A stretch of 64,000 nucleotides of DNA, taken from NCBI GenBank assembly GCA_913009235.1, contig CAJVXS010000001.1, positions 62,001 to 126,000 on the forward strand. Reading direction: 5' to 3'. The position numbers and the translations under genes are program-made. This DNA comes from an uncultured Methylophilaceae bacterium. GTDB taxonomy: Bacteria; Pseudomonadota; Gammaproteobacteria; Burkholderiales; Methylophilaceae. Below, piece by piece: positions 17,676-27,385 of the stretch. Below the pieces are notes generated by a model. It was not told the DNA's origin. It worked only from the letters and a program-made list of their open reading frames with translations, and ran no database searches. The stretch's first letter is position 1; each line of letters opens with the position of its first letter.

Positions 17676-19154
17676 ATGGAATTTAGCATAAAAAGCGGCA
17701 ATCCTGCAAAACAACAGTGTGATTGTTTGATTATAGGTGTATTTGAAGGCAACAAACTATCGGCTTCTGCCCATCTGTTAGATGAGGTGGCTGAAAAAGC
17801 TATTAGTTCCGTTGTTGAATCTGGTGATATGAATGGCAAGCTAGGCTCAAGCTTATTAATCCATCAATTGCCACATGTAATGGCAAAACGTGTGTTGTTG
17901 GTTGGACTTGGCAAGGTGAGTGAGTTTGGCATTAAACAATATTTGAAGGTGACGCGTGCTGCGGTGAAGGCTATCCCGACAGTAGCGAAAGATGTTGGGT
18001 TTTATTTAACTGAGCTAGCGCCAGCAATAACGGTATACCAAAAAGCTGCGCAAATCGTAGAAGTTTTTTCAGATGCTACTTATCAAGTCAATGCATTAAA
18101 GTCAAAAAAACCAGATGCTGTTGCATTGAAGAAAGTGGCAGTATTCGTTGAGAAGTCGGAAGAGGTGGAAGCGAAAAGTGCTTTAGTACAAGGCTTGGCC
18201 ATTTCTGATGGTGTGAAGTTAGCAAAAGATTTGGGCAACTTGCCAGGTAATGTCTGTACGCCGACTTATTTAGGTGAGCAGGCAAAACAGTTGGCGAAAG
18301 ATTATGGCTTTAAAGTTGAGGTGTTAGATAGAGCACAAATCGAAAAACTAGGCATGGGAGCATTTTTAGGTGTTGCTCAAGGAAGTGAAGAGCCGATGCG
18401 CTTAATTGTATTGCAGCACAAAAAAGGAAAAAAAGATCAAAAGCCAGTGGCGTTAGTGGGTAAAGGCATTACCTTCGATACTGGTGGCATTTCGCTTAAG
18501 GGCGGTTCTGAGATGGATGAAATGAAATATGACATGTGCGGCGCAGCCAGCGTGTTGGGTACATTTAAAGCCATTGGTGAATTGGATTTACCGATCAATG
18601 TAGTTGGCATTATTCCAACCTGCGATAATATGCCAAGTGGAAAAGCGCTAAAACCAGGTGATATTGTGACGAGCATGTCAGGGCAAACCATTGAAGTGCT
18701 AAATACTGATGCTGAAGGTCGTTTAGTTTTGTGTGATGCATTAACGTACGCAGAAAAATTTGATCCAAGCACAGTGGTAGATGTTGCTACATTAACTGGT
18801 GCGTGTGTAGTTGCACTCGGACAACATGCATCAGCTGTTTATAGTAACAAAGATGTAGTTGCGGCTGAGCTAATTGCCGCAGGAGAAGCAGCACATGATC
18901 GCGCTTGGCACATGCCGCTTTGGGACGACTACCAGCCGCAGTTAGATAGTAATTTCGCCGATATGGCTAATATTGGAGGGCGTGCTGCTGGTAGTATCAC
19001 GGCAGCTTGTTTCTTGTCGCGGTTCGCTAAACAATATGATTGGGCGCACTTAGATATCGCAGGCACTGCTTGGAAATCCGGCAAGGCTAAAGGCGGGACA
19101 GGTCGCCCAGTGCCGTTACTGGCAACATTTTTAATTAAACGCGCATTGGGATAA
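17676..19154 (+). CDS. pepA: Leucyl aminopeptidase PepA (M17)
   Basis: Cytoplasmic dizinc aminopeptidase that releases N-terminal residues, and in E. coli also a DNA-binding cofactor in site-specific recombination. 492 residues, normal length. The catalytic domain shows VGKGITFDTGGISLKGG, the metal-binding MKYDMCGAASVLG and the family signature NTDAEGRLVL, with the expected Lys, Asp and Glu ligands. Divergent from lptFG and followed by holC 24 bp later. Confidence 0.98.
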   Translation: MEFSIKSGNPAKQQCDCLIIGVFEGNKLSASAHLLDEVAEKAISSVVESGDMNGKLGSSLLIHQLPHVMAKRVLLVGLGKVSEFGIKQYLKVTRAAVKAIPTVAKDVGFYLTELAPAITVYQKAAQIVEVFSDATYQVNALKSKKPDAVALKKVAVFVEKSEEVEAKSALVQGLAISDGVKLAKDLGNLPGNVCTPTYLGEQAKQLAKDYGFKVEVLDRAQIEKLGMGAFLGVAQGSEEPMRLIVLQHKKGKKDQKPVALVGKGITFDTGGISLKGGSEMDEMKYDMCGAASVLGTFKAIGELDLPINVVGIIPTCDNMPSGKALKPGDIVTSMSGQTIEVLNTDAEGRLVLCDALTYAEKFDPSTVVDVATLTGACVVALGQHASAVYSNKDVVAAELIAAGEAAHDRAWHMPLWDDYQPQLDSNFADMANIGGRAAGSITAACFLSRFAKQYDWAHLDIAGTAWKSGKAKGGTGRPVPLLATFLIKRALG

Positions 19155-19178
19155 TAGTTAGCACCAATACCTTAAATT

Positions 19179-19613
19179 ATGACCCGTATCCTTTTTTACT
19201 CTAACATCAGGAATAAGCAGGCTGCCTTGACGGTTTTAGTGCGTAAAGTATTGGAGAAAGGCCACTTGATTACGTTGTTCACTGAAGATGAGTCGGCAGC
19301 AAAGGCGTATAGTAATGTTTTATGGGGAAATGATAAAACGAGTTTTTTACCTAATGTGCTTGCGTCAGATCTGCAGATGAGAGAAACGCCGGTTGTGATC
19401 GATTGGCAAGTCAAACAGCTGTATCAGGATGATATTTTGGTTAACCTGACGCAGCAACAATTAACGGTTTTTAGTCGTTTTAGGCAGCTTGTTGAATTGG
19501 TTGGGGTAGATGAAAAAGACAAAGCTTTAGCACGGCAGCGCTTTAAATTTTACCGTGATCGAGGGTATGAGATTAATCATTTTGATGAGCATGTTTTGGT
19601 GGGGTCAGTTTGA
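19179..19613 (+). CDS. holC: DNA polymerase III chi subunit
   Basis: HolC links the clamp loader to single-stranded DNA-binding protein during replication. The 144-residue product has the chi layout: N-terminal ILFYSNIRNKQAALTVLVRKV, then the LWGNDKTSFLPNVLA segment and the C-terminal RQRFKFYRDRGYEINHFD. The pepA-holC order is conserved in proteobacteria. Identification rests on both motifs and position. Confidence 0.92.
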   Translation: MTRILFYSNIRNKQAALTVLVRKVLEKGHLITLFTEDESAAKAYSNVLWGNDKTSFLPNVLASDLQMRETPVVIDWQVKQLYQDDILVNLTQQQLTVFSRFRQLVELVGVDEKDKALARQRFKFYRDRGYEINHFDEHVLVGSV

Positions 19614-19667
19614 GAGCACTGGCTTGACTCGTTAAAGGATCATTTTTTAAGATAGGTAGCATACATT

Positions 19668-20330
19668 TTGGCAGAAGATAAAATACCAGTATTAACTGAG
19701 GTTTATAAACCAAAAGCGGGAGTAAAAGCTAAATCAACGGAAGCGGCTGCACTTGATGTGACAGCTGATTTGATTGCTCAAGTAACGGCAAAAGTTAAAC
19801 CAAGGCTGGAGTCTGAGATTGCCGACTTTGTTTTAGGTGAGCTTAGAACGGAAATCAAGAAGGCACGCAATGAAGTCATTACATCAACTAAAGATTTCGC
19901 TGATAAAACCAGAGCCGATTTAAAAACTGAACTGCCAAAAATGTATCAAGAAAGCGTGAGCTTGTCGCAAGTTGATATTGATAACTTAAAAGAAACGGTA
20001 TTGGCTGAGGCCTCTATGGCCGCACGTAAAGAGGTGCTGAATTTCCAAAACAAGGTTATTTTAGAGCATCAACAACAAATTAATGAGGCTTTTGCCAATC
20101 TTCGCGAGGAGTTGGCCGTAGAAAAATGCATGATGGTTAATACTGCAACAGCTGAAGTAAGGGCGATCTTTACGACTCAAATGTCGGAAGTGCTAGGTTT
20201 GTTAAAGCAGAATATAGAGGAAATGTTGAATAAAGCCATTCCAGATTTAGAAAGTCGTGTGTGTAGTCAGTTAACCCTAGAGTTGCAAGAATTATTGCTT
20301 AAAGTTAAATTTATTCTGCCTGATCGCTAA
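19668..20330 (+). CDS. DUF2486-type protein of unknown function
   Basis: A 220-residue protein starting at TTG (SD-like GATAGG upstream). The N-terminus DKIPVLTEVYKP is the recognisable signature of the DUF2486 family of betaproteobacteria. The rest is strongly helical and rich in Glu, Lys, Ala and Leu with heptad-like spacing, suggesting a long coiled coil. No signal peptide or membrane segment is visible. In related genomes this gene often lies between holC and valS; here the next gene is gcvH on the other strand. Function unknown. Confidence 0.78.
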   Translation: MAEDKIPVLTEVYKPKAGVKAKSTEAAALDVTADLIAQVTAKVKPRLESEIADFVLGELRTEIKKARNEVITSTKDFADKTRADLKTELPKMYQESVSLSQVDIDNLKETVLAEASMAARKEVLNFQNKVILEHQQQINEAFANLREELAVEKCMMVNTATAEVRAIFTTQMSEVLGLLKQNIEEMLNKAIPDLESRVCSQLTLELQELLLKVKFILPDR

Positions 20331-20331
20331 T

Positions 20332-20712
20332 TTAATCGATTAAAGCTTGATAGGCTTCAGCCGAAAGCAATTGCTTGATATCGGCTGGTTTAGCAGGTTT
20401 GAATTTGAATATCCATGCTTGATATGGGTTGTCATTAATATCTTCTGGCATGTCGACTAATGCTTCATTAATCTCCGTTACCACGCCATTCATAGGCGCA
20501 TGTAAATCAGAACCTGTTTTGACTGATTCCACCAACCCGCAAGACGTATCCTTCAATAGCGAGACCTCTACTGTAGGTGGTTCAAGATACACAATATCAC
20601 CAAGCAAATCTTGCGCATAGTCAGTGATGCCAGCAAGCCAGTTGCCATCATCAGTTTCTTGCACCCATAAGTGCTCGGCAGTGTAATGTAGTGTGGGTGG
20701 TAAATTCATCAT
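20332..20712 (-). CDS. gcvH: Glycine cleavage system H protein (lipoyl carrier)
   Basis: GcvH carries the aminomethyl group on a lipoyl-lysine between the P, T and L proteins. The 126-residue product contains the lipoylation segment GLVESVKTGSDLHAP with the modified Lys, plus the family ITDYAQDLLGDIVYLEPP and the C-terminal NPYQAWIFKFK. Start may be either of two adjacent ATG codons (20712 or 20709). No gcvT or gcvP is in the window, so it is an isolated copy here. Convergent with the DUF2486 gene, 1 bp apart. Confidence 0.93.
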   Translation of the reverse strand: MMNLPPTLHYTAEHLWVQETDDGNWLAGITDYAQDLLGDIVYLEPPTVEVSLLKDTSCGLVESVKTGSDLHAPMNGVVTEINEALVDMPEDINDNPYQAWIFKFKPAKPADIKQLLSAEAYQALID

Positions 20713-20833
20713 GTAAACTCAACAGAGTCGTTTGTGGATAGTGTTGCTATTTTCTCATAATATTGGTGCTGAGCAGTAGTACCTTAGAAAGCTAGACTTT
20801 TTTAAGATAACTAAGATTTCTTTAGTATTTTTC

Positions 20834-23395
20834 TTATTCAGCTTCTTTCACAGGGCCTTTTAAAGAAACTGCCTTCTTAGCAGGTGCCTTTTTCTTCTTA
20901 GCAGGTGCCTTTTTCTTCTTAGCAGGTGCCTTTTTCTTCTTAGCAGGCGTGGCCTTAGCTTCTTTCTCAGCTAATAAGACAATCGCCTCTTCAAAGCTTA
21001 ACTCTTCAGGCGCGATGCTTTTTGGCAATGTCGCACGAACCTTCTTGTGCTGTACATAAGGCCCATAGCGGCCATCAAACACTTCAACACGACCTTCGCG
21101 AGAAGGGTGCTCGCCTAAGTCTGCAAGTGGCGCCGGGCCCGTGTGTGCTTGTGCAATTAACTCCACAGCACCAGTGTTATCAATTTCAAACACGTTGAGT
21201 GTTTTAGGAATCGATTTAAATTTACCATCGTGATTCACATAGGGGCCAAAGCGACCAATATTCGCCACAATCTTTTTATTCGTCTCAGGGTGCAGTCCTA
21301 AATCACGTGGCAATGACAACAGCATATTTGCCACACCAAGATCGATATCCGCGATTGGAATATTTTTAGGCACGCTCACACGTTTCGGTTTTTTCTTTTC
21401 ACCCTCAATCACATTGCCTAATTGAACGTAAGGGCCATAAGGGCCATTCATCAAGAAGATGTCTTTTTCTGTCGCTTCATCTTGACCTATTAGTACAGGG
21501 TCAGAACCCGCCTCAGGAGCACCATTAGCATTACGTTTGTAATCGCACTTAGGTTCATTATTGTAACCAGTGCAGCCAATGAATGTTCCGTAACGGCTCA
21601 ATTGTTTCTGTAGTTGCTCGCCACACTTAGGACACTTTTCATCAATTAACTCATTGCCAGGGCGGTCAACATCAGCCTTGTTAATCACTTGTGTATTGAA
21701 GCCTGTCCAGAATTCATCCATGAGTGGAATCCACTCACGTGAGCCTTCTGCCACTTCATCCAACGCGCTTTCTAAGTTAGCGGTAAAGTCGTAATCTACA
21801 TATTTAGTAAAGTGTTGCGTTAAGAACTTAGTCACCACACGGCCAACATCGGTCGGTGTAAAGCGTTTCTTATCGAGCAATACATATTCACGATCTTGCA
21901 GTGTGCTAATAATGCTAGCGTAAGTAGAAGGGCGGCCAATGCCATGCTCTTCTAATGTTTTCACCAAGCTCGCTTCGCTGTATCTTGGCGGAGGGTCAGT
22001 AAAGTGTTGGTCGCCATAAACTTTATCGATATGCAGTATTTCACCTGTCTCTAATACAGGTAACTTAGCCTCAGCATCAGTATCGATTACACCATCAGTG
22101 CCTTCTTTATATACGCCGATAAAGCCAGGGAATACCAGTGTTTGACCACTCGCGCGGAATAGATTCGCTTCAGAGCCAACACTCAAATCAACACTCACCG
22201 CATCGAAAATCGCGGGGGACATTTGGCTTGCGACAGTACGTTTCCAAATCAACTCATAAAGCTTAAATTGCTCATCGCTTAAATATTGGCGTACCTTCGT
22301 TGGCGTACGCATCACGTCCGTTGGGCGCACAGCCTCATGTGCTTCTTGCGCATTCTTTGCTTTGGTTTTGTAGAAGTTAGGTGTTTTAGGCACATGATCC
22401 GCATCAAAATTATTTTTCACATAATCGCGAATTTGCATTAATGCTTCTTGCGCCAAGCTCACGCCGTCCGTACGCATGTAGGTGATTAAACCAACCGTAC
22501 CGTTACCAACGTCGACACCTTCATATAACTGCTGTGCAATACGCATGGCACGGCTCGTAGTGAAGCCCAACTTACGCACTGCCTCCTGTTGTAGCGTAGA
22601 AGTAGTGAACGGCGCCGCAGGGCTACGTTTACGTTGTTTCTTCTCGACACGAGAAACCGTTGTTTTACCCGCGCTCGCTAATAATAATTTGCCAACAATC
22701 TCAGCTTGTTGGTCTTGGTTAGTAACAGTGAATTGTTCAACCTTTTCACCATTTAGCTTGATTAACTTTGATTTAAAATCCTGGTTCTGTTTTAACGCAT
22801 CTAGGTGGATGCTCCAGTACTCTTTGCTATCAAATGCTTCAATCTCTAATTCACGCTCAATAATTAAACGTAAAGCAGGGCTTTGCACACGCCCAGCTGA
22901 TAAGCCTCGTCGGATTTTTTTCCAAAGCAATGGCGATAAGTTGTAACCCACCAAGTAATCCAGCGCACGACGTGCTTGCTGCGCATTCACTAAATTCATT
23001 GCGATATCGCGCGGATGATCAATTGCGTGTTGCACCGCTGTCTTGGTCACCTCGTTAAACTCAATGCGTTTCACCGTCTTGTTTTTCAGTATTTTTTTAT
23101 CAGCTAGCAACTCAGCAATGTGCCAAGAAATTGCCTCGCCCTCACGGTCTGGGTCGGTCGCGAGATAGATGCTGTCAGCAGCCTTGGCTGCTTTCGAGAT
23201 TGCGGCGACGTGTTTACTATTGCGCTCAATGATGCCGTACTTCATTGCAAACTGATTTTCAGTGTCGACCGAGCCATTCTTCGGGATGAGGTCGCGGACA
23301 TGCCCATAAGTAGCCAATACTTCAAAATCGCTACCAAGATACTTCTTGAGAGTTTTTGCTTTAGAAGGTGATTCTACAATGAGTAATTTAGACAT
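20834..23395 (-). CDS. topA: DNA topoisomerase I
   Basis: Type IA topoisomerase that relaxes negative supercoils. 853 residues. The order is the Toprim domain at the N-terminus (LLIVESPSKAKTL; acidic DPDREGEAIS), the active-site tyrosine in LITYMRTDGVSL, one C4 zinc ribbon (CPKCG...GCTGYNNEPKC), then several topoisomerase C-terminal repeats containing GRFGPYV and GRYGPYVQ. The protein ends in a Lys/Ala/Pro-rich tail coded by a 21-bp tandem repeat. Monocistronic by appearance. Confidence 0.98.
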   Translation of the reverse strand: MSKLLIVESPSKAKTLKKYLGSDFEVLATYGHVRDLIPKNGSVDTENQFAMKYGIIERNSKHVAAISKAAKAADSIYLATDPDREGEAISWHIAELLADKKILKNKTVKRIEFNEVTKTAVQHAIDHPRDIAMNLVNAQQARRALDYLVGYNLSPLLWKKIRRGLSAGRVQSPALRLIIERELEIEAFDSKEYWSIHLDALKQNQDFKSKLIKLNGEKVEQFTVTNQDQQAEIVGKLLLASAGKTTVSRVEKKQRKRSPAAPFTTSTLQQEAVRKLGFTTSRAMRIAQQLYEGVDVGNGTVGLITYMRTDGVSLAQEALMQIRDYVKNNFDADHVPKTPNFYKTKAKNAQEAHEAVRPTDVMRTPTKVRQYLSDEQFKLYELIWKRTVASQMSPAIFDAVSVDLSVGSEANLFRASGQTLVFPGFIGVYKEGTDGVIDTDAEAKLPVLETGEILHIDKVYGDQHFTDPPPRYSEASLVKTLEEHGIGRPSTYASIISTLQDREYVLLDKKRFTPTDVGRVVTKFLTQHFTKYVDYDFTANLESALDEVAEGSREWIPLMDEFWTGFNTQVINKADVDRPGNELIDEKCPKCGEQLQKQLSRYGTFIGCTGYNNEPKCDYKRNANGAPEAGSDPVLIGQDEATEKDIFLMNGPYGPYVQLGNVIEGEKKKPKRVSVPKNIPIADIDLGVANMLLSLPRDLGLHPETNKKIVANIGRFGPYVNHDGKFKSIPKTLNVFEIDNTGAVELIAQAHTGPAPLADLGEHPSREGRVEVFDGRYGPYVQHKKVRATLPKSIAPEELSFEEAIVLLAEKEAKATPAKKKKAPAKKKKAPAKKKKAPAKKAVSLKGPVKEAE
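20879..20941 (-). repeat. Three perfect 21-bp tandem repeats inside topA
   Basis: Units at 20879-20899, 20900-20920 and 20921-20941 are identical and in frame, each coding a KKKKAPA-type heptapeptide in the basic tail of topoisomerase I. A partial fourth unit follows. The tail probably aids DNA binding, and the copy number is likely to vary between strains. Confidence 0.95.
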
Positions 23396-23500
23396 TTAGA
23401 TAAATTGTGTGTACATGTAAGTTATTTAGAAAATATGCAGATAATAGCAAGCAAAAGTGGAATTACACAGCATAACCATCGAAAAGACTGATAAATAGTG

Positions 23501-24424
23501 TTAATTTCTTGTAAATTCAATCCGCTTTCCGTCATCACTAGCGATATTCAGTGCAGCACCCTCGTTCGCAATGTCGCCAAATAATGGATCTTCATCGGCT
23601 TTTGTGGCTTGGCTTAGGCTTTTAAAGTCATATAAATTCGTATCAGCCAAATGTGAAGGCTCCACATTCGTAATCGCGCGGAAGATATTATTGACCCGTC
23701 CCGGCTGCTCGCGTTCCCAAGCATGCAACATGTTTTTAATGTTCTGACGCTGTAAGTTCTCTTGGCTGCCACATAAATTACACGGGATAATCGGAAATCC
23801 CATCCCGCGTGCATATGCCGCAATATCCCTCTCGCCGCAATAAGCCAATGGGCGAATCACAACATTCTGCTTATCATTCGTCGCCAGCTTAGGTGGCATT
23901 GACTTCATCTTGGCACCAAAAAACATATTTAAGAACAATGTTTCCACAATGTCATCCCGATGATGGCCCAAAGCGATTTTGGTTGCGCCTAGCTTTTTCG
24001 CAGCAGTATAAATAATGCCGCGGCGTAAACGAGAGCAAAGTGAACAAGTCGTCTTGCCTTCAGGAATCTTCTCTTTCACTACAGAGTAAGTGTCTGCCTC
24101 CACAATGCGATATTCAACACCTAGCTTCTCAAGGTAAGTAGGCAATATATCTTCAGGAAAGCCAGGCTGCTTTTGATCCAAGTTCATCGCAATAATCTTA
24201 AAGGTAATCGGCGCACGCTCCTGCAAAGCCAACATCATCATCAGCATCGTATAGCTATCCTTGCCTCCGCTCATGCAAACAAGCACCGTATCGCCATCTT
24301 CAACCATATTGTAATCACCAATAGCCTTGCCCGTCGCGCTAATCAATCGATTCCGCAACTTCAGGAAGTTGTTGCTGGTATTGTTTGGGTTGCTGGTATT
24401 GTTTGGATGGTGCTGGGTTTTCAT
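23501..24424 (-). CDS. ttcA: tRNA 2-thiocytidine(32) synthetase TtcA
   Basis: TtcA uses ATP and an iron-sulfur cluster to thiolate cytidine 32 of several tRNAs. About 307 residues from the ATG at 24424. The PP-loop [13 protein letters not shown] binds ATP. Cysteines in [12 protein letters not shown] and [10 protein letters not shown] are the family cluster-related pairs, and the [14 protein letters not shown] motif follows. The extra upstream codons from 24481 have no support. The N-terminus carries a short tandem repeat (PNNTSN). Confidence 0.96.
   Translation of the reverse strand: MKTQHHPNNTSNPNNTSNNFLKLRNRLISATGKAIGDYNMVEDGDTVLVCMSGGKDSYTMLMMMLALQERAPITFKIIAMNLDQKQPGFPEDILPTYLEKLGVEYRIVEADTYSVVKEKIPEGKTTCSLCSRLRRGIIYTAAKKLGATKIALGHHRDDIVETLFLNMFFGAKMKSMPPKLATNDKQNVVIRPLAYCGERDIAAYARGMGFPIIPCNLCGSQENLQRQNIKNMLHAWEREQPGRVNNIFRAITNVEPSHLADTNLYDFKSLSQATKADEDPLFGDIANEGAALNIASDDGKRIEFTRN
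24371..24406 (-). repeat. Two perfect 18-bp tandem repeats at the ttcA 5' end
   Basis: 24371-24388 and 24389-24406 are identical and in frame, coding a repeated six-residue Asn/Pro-rich unit (NPNNTS) in a segment outside the conserved enzyme fold. Copy-number change would not alter the frame. Confidence 0.9.
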
Positions 24425-24596
24425 GGGGTGGATTATAGCGTAAAAGCGGTAAGTATCTGAATAGAATAGTGAAAAAATCAATAGCTAAAACTTGACCTTT
24501 TAATTTATGAGGAGGTAATCAGGGAGGTGTTTTCTGGGCCAGGGTTTTGGGGAAAGAGCCCATTACTTATCAGCTTATCATTATTTTATAGTGCAC

Positions 24597-25349
24597 CTAT
24601 AAATTGACCGATCTTCCACCATCTACAGCCAATACATGCCCAGTAATAAATGGCGCATCGGCCGCTAGAAATTTCACTGCTTTTGCAATGTCAGTTGGGT
24701 CGCCTAAGCGTTTCAGTAGGGTTTGATCGATAACGCCTTGGCGATAGGCTTCGTCAAGTTCTTGATTGTTGTCCGACCACAGCACTGGGCCGGGAGCGAC
24801 GGCGTTGACGCGGACTGCTGGGCTGAGTTCTTGTGCGAGTGATTTAGTGAGTGTGACCAGGCCTGCTTTAGCGACGCTATACACCAAGTATCCTTTTTTC
24901 GGGGTTTCGATATGCATGTCGGTAATATTGATGATGCAGCCATGGTTTTTTTTAAGGTCTTTTGCAGCAGCTTGCGATAAGAAGGTCGGCGCTTTTAGGT
25001 TGCTGCCGATGAGGTCATGCCAATTATTTTCATTGATATTTCCGACTTCTGTTGGTGTATACGTGGAGGCGTTGTTGATGAGTATGTCGAGTTGTCCAAA
25101 GCGTTTGGTTGTTTCGCTTACAAGTTTTGGTGCAATAGCGACATTCAATAAGTCACCTTGCACAATGCTGACGCTACCAGGGCGTTGCAGATTCAACTCT
25201 ACCCGCAACGCTTCTGCTTCTTGTTTTGAAGTGTTGTAGTGAATCATCAAGTTGGCGCCATGCGCATGTAGTTCGCGCGAGATGGCTGCGCCAACGCGTT
25301 TTGCGCCGCCTGTGATGAGGATGGCTTTGTTTTGTAGGGCTGTGGTCAT
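24597..25349 (-). CDS. Pteridine reductase / FolM-like short-chain dehydrogenase
   Basis: A 250-residue SDR protein with TGGAKRVGAAIS (NADP-binding glycine motif with a following basic residue), LINNAS, and the YSVAKAG catalytic Tyr/Lys. The TGGAKRVG signature and the C-terminal ITGHVLAVDGGRS fit the pteridine reductase (FolM) subgroup, which reduces dihydro- or biopterins. Its place beside a MidA-like methyltransferase gene and ttcA is common in betaproteobacteria. SDR subgroup calls from sequence are only moderately sure. Confidence 0.85.
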   Translation of the reverse strand: MTTALQNKAILITGGAKRVGAAISRELHAHGANLMIHYNTSKQEAEALRVELNLQRPGSVSIVQGDLLNVAIAPKLVSETTKRFGQLDILINNASTYTPTEVGNINENNWHDLIGSNLKAPTFLSQAAAKDLKKNHGCIINITDMHIETPKKGYLVYSVAKAGLVTLTKSLAQELSPAVRVNAVAPGPVLWSDNNQELDEAYRQGVIDQTLLKRLGDPTDIAKAVKFLAADAPFITGHVLAVDGGRSVNL

Positions 25350-25416
25350 AAGGTGGTAATCTTAACTTTGCTTAATTGCTTGTCTGAGTTTGTTTGAAAC
25401 AATATTATAATGAGTG

Positions 25417-26616
25417 ATGACAGCTTTATCTAATTCATCTTTACCTAAGCCATCAGCCGAATCCCTACACTATAGCCAACAGTTAAGTGATTTAGTTCAA
25501 CAAAAAATGGCCGATGCAGGCGGCTGGCTATCGTTTGCGGACTTTATGCGCATGGCGCTATATACGCCAGCACTTGGTTATTATAGCGGAGGGTTGACTA
25601 AGTTTGGCGGTAATGAAAATGGTGGGGGCGACTTTGTCACCGCGCCGCAAATTTCAGCCCTCTTTGCGCAGTCGCTTGCGCGGCAAGTGGGTCAAGTAAT
25701 CTCGGCAATATCAGGCGATGGTGTCCCTGCTAATGTATTAGAGCTGGGTGCAGGAACAGGGAAACTCGCAGCTGATTTATTGTTGGCTTTGGAAGAATCA
25801 GGTCAATTACCGAGTCAGTATTGCATTTTGGAGGTGAGTGGTCACTTGCGCCAGGTTCAGTGTGATACTTTGCAAGAGGAATTACCACCAGCTTTATTTG
25901 AGAGAATAGTCTGGTTAGATATGTTACCCAATGACTTTGTTGGAATGATATTGGGGAATGAAGTGTTGGATGCGATTCCTGTCCATCTGCTGGTAAAGAA
26001 AGAGGATGGCTTTTATGAGCGAGGCATCGTGTATGACGGTGTTTTTCAATGGCAGGATCGTGCCTTAGTCGATGAGCGGTTAACCGGACCGTTTGCTGTT
26101 GATCAATTGCCCAATGACTATGTAACAGAGGTCTGCCCTGTGGCGAATGGTCTCATTCAGAGTTTAGGTGCGGCTCTCAAGGCGGGTGTGATTTTGATGA
26201 TTGATTATGGCTTCGCGGCTAGTGAGTATTATCATCCGCAACGGAATGAGGGCACGTTGATGTGTCACTATCAACATTACGCACATAGCGACCCGTTAAT
26301 TTATGTTGGTTTGCAAGATATTACGGCGCATGTTAATTTTACGGCGATTGCGCAAGCTGGCTTGGATGGCGGTTTAGATTTTTATGGTTATTGTTCGCAA
26401 GCGCAGTTCTTGCTGAATTGTGGTTTATTGGATTTGTTGGCCAAAGAGTCGTCAGATGATATTGAGCGCTATACGCCAATCGTGGCGGCGGTGCAGAAAT
26501 TGTTGTCACCCGCGGAAATGGGCGATGTGTTTAAAGTCATTGCCTTTACTAAGGGTTTAGATGAAACGGTAGCATTGATTGGTTTTGTGGATGGCGATAA
26601 GTCGCACACTCTCTAG
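25417..26616 (+). CDS. MidA/NDUFAF7-like SAM-dependent methyltransferase
   Basis: About 399 residues, starting at GTG 25414 or, more likely, ATG 25417. Segments typical of the COG1565 family are visible: [21 protein letters not shown] at the N-terminus, [19 protein letters not shown], the SAM-binding [15 protein letters not shown], and [12 protein letters not shown]. The mitochondrial relative methylates an arginine in respiratory complex I assembly; whether the bacterial protein does the same is unproven. It is divergent from the pteridine reductase and followed by trmB 13 bp later. Confidence 0.88.
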   Translation: MTALSNSSLPKPSAESLHYSQQLSDLVQQKMADAGGWLSFADFMRMALYTPALGYYSGGLTKFGGNENGGGDFVTAPQISALFAQSLARQVGQVISAISGDGVPANVLELGAGTGKLAADLLLALEESGQLPSQYCILEVSGHLRQVQCDTLQEELPPALFERIVWLDMLPNDFVGMILGNEVLDAIPVHLLVKKEDGFYERGIVYDGVFQWQDRALVDERLTGPFAVDQLPNDYVTEVCPVANGLIQSLGAALKAGVILMIDYGFAASEYYHPQRNEGTLMCHYQHYAHSDPLIYVGLQDITAHVNFTAIAQAGLDGGLDFYGYCSQAQFLLNCGLLDLLAKESSDDIERYTPIVAAVQKLLSPAEMGDVFKVIAFTKGLDETVALIGFVDGDKSHTL

Positions 26617-26629
26617 TATAATCACGGCG

Positions 26630-27385
26630 ATGAAAGATAAAACCATAACAGACAAAGACTTGGCCGATAAAAATCCTATTTACCAACGACGCGTATTTGA
26701 AGAAAGCGAAGACCCTGCTAAGCGTAAGATTCGTAGCTTTGTGTTGCGTCAAGGCCGCTTAACCCCCGCACAAGAGCGTGCATTTGAATCTGGCTGGCCT
26801 GTGTACGGGCTTGAGTATCAGAAGTCACTTATTGACATTAACCAAACATTTGACCGTCCGGAGACGAAGAAGGTGCTGGAAATTGGCTTTGGCATGGGTG
26901 ATGCGACGGCAAAAATCGCACAGACTTTGCCTAACCATGATTTTTTGGCGGTGGAAGTGCATGCGCCAGGCGTGGGTGCTTTGTTGAAGTTAATACAAGA
27001 GGCTGCCATTGATAATATTCGGATTATTCAGCACGATGCGGTTGAGGTGCTTAATAATATGTTAGCGGATGCTTCTTTGGATGGCGTGCATATTTTCTTC
27101 CCCGATCCTTGGCATAAAAAGCGTCACAATAAACGTCGCTTGATTCAGGCTGAGTTTGTGAAGCTGTTGTGTAGCAAATTGAAAGTGGGTGCTTACCTTC
27201 ATGTGGCAACTGACTGGGAAGAGTACGCTGAATGGGTGTTGGAAGTGTTGCAGGCTGAGCCGTTATTGAAAAATACAGCGGAAACGTATGCAGACAAGCC
27301 GAGCTACAGGCCTCTAACCAAGTTTGAAAATCGCGGTATTAAACTCGGTCATGGTGTTTGGGATTTGTTTTACGCTAAGATTTAA
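26630..27385 (+). CDS. trmB: tRNA (guanine-N7-)-methyltransferase TrmB
   Basis: Methylates G46 in the variable loop of tRNA with SAM. About 251 residues from the ATG at 26630; the longer frame from 26579 overlaps the previous gene and is not supported. Motifs: [14 protein letters not shown] at the N-terminus, the SAM site [12 protein letters not shown], and the signature [16 protein letters not shown]. The C-terminus has [17 protein letters not shown] as in the family. It abuts engB on the other strand with no gap. Confidence 0.97.
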   Translation: MKDKTITDKDLADKNPIYQRRVFEESEDPAKRKIRSFVLRQGRLTPAQERAFESGWPVYGLEYQKSLIDINQTFDRPETKKVLEIGFGMGDATAKIAQTLPNHDFLAVEVHAPGVGALLKLIQEAAIDNIRIIQHDAVEVLNNMLADASLDGVHIFFPDPWHKKRHNKRRLIQAEFVKLLCSKLKVGAYLHVATDWEEYAEWVLEVLQAEPLLKNTAETYADKPSYRPLTKFENRGIKLGHGVWDLFYAKI

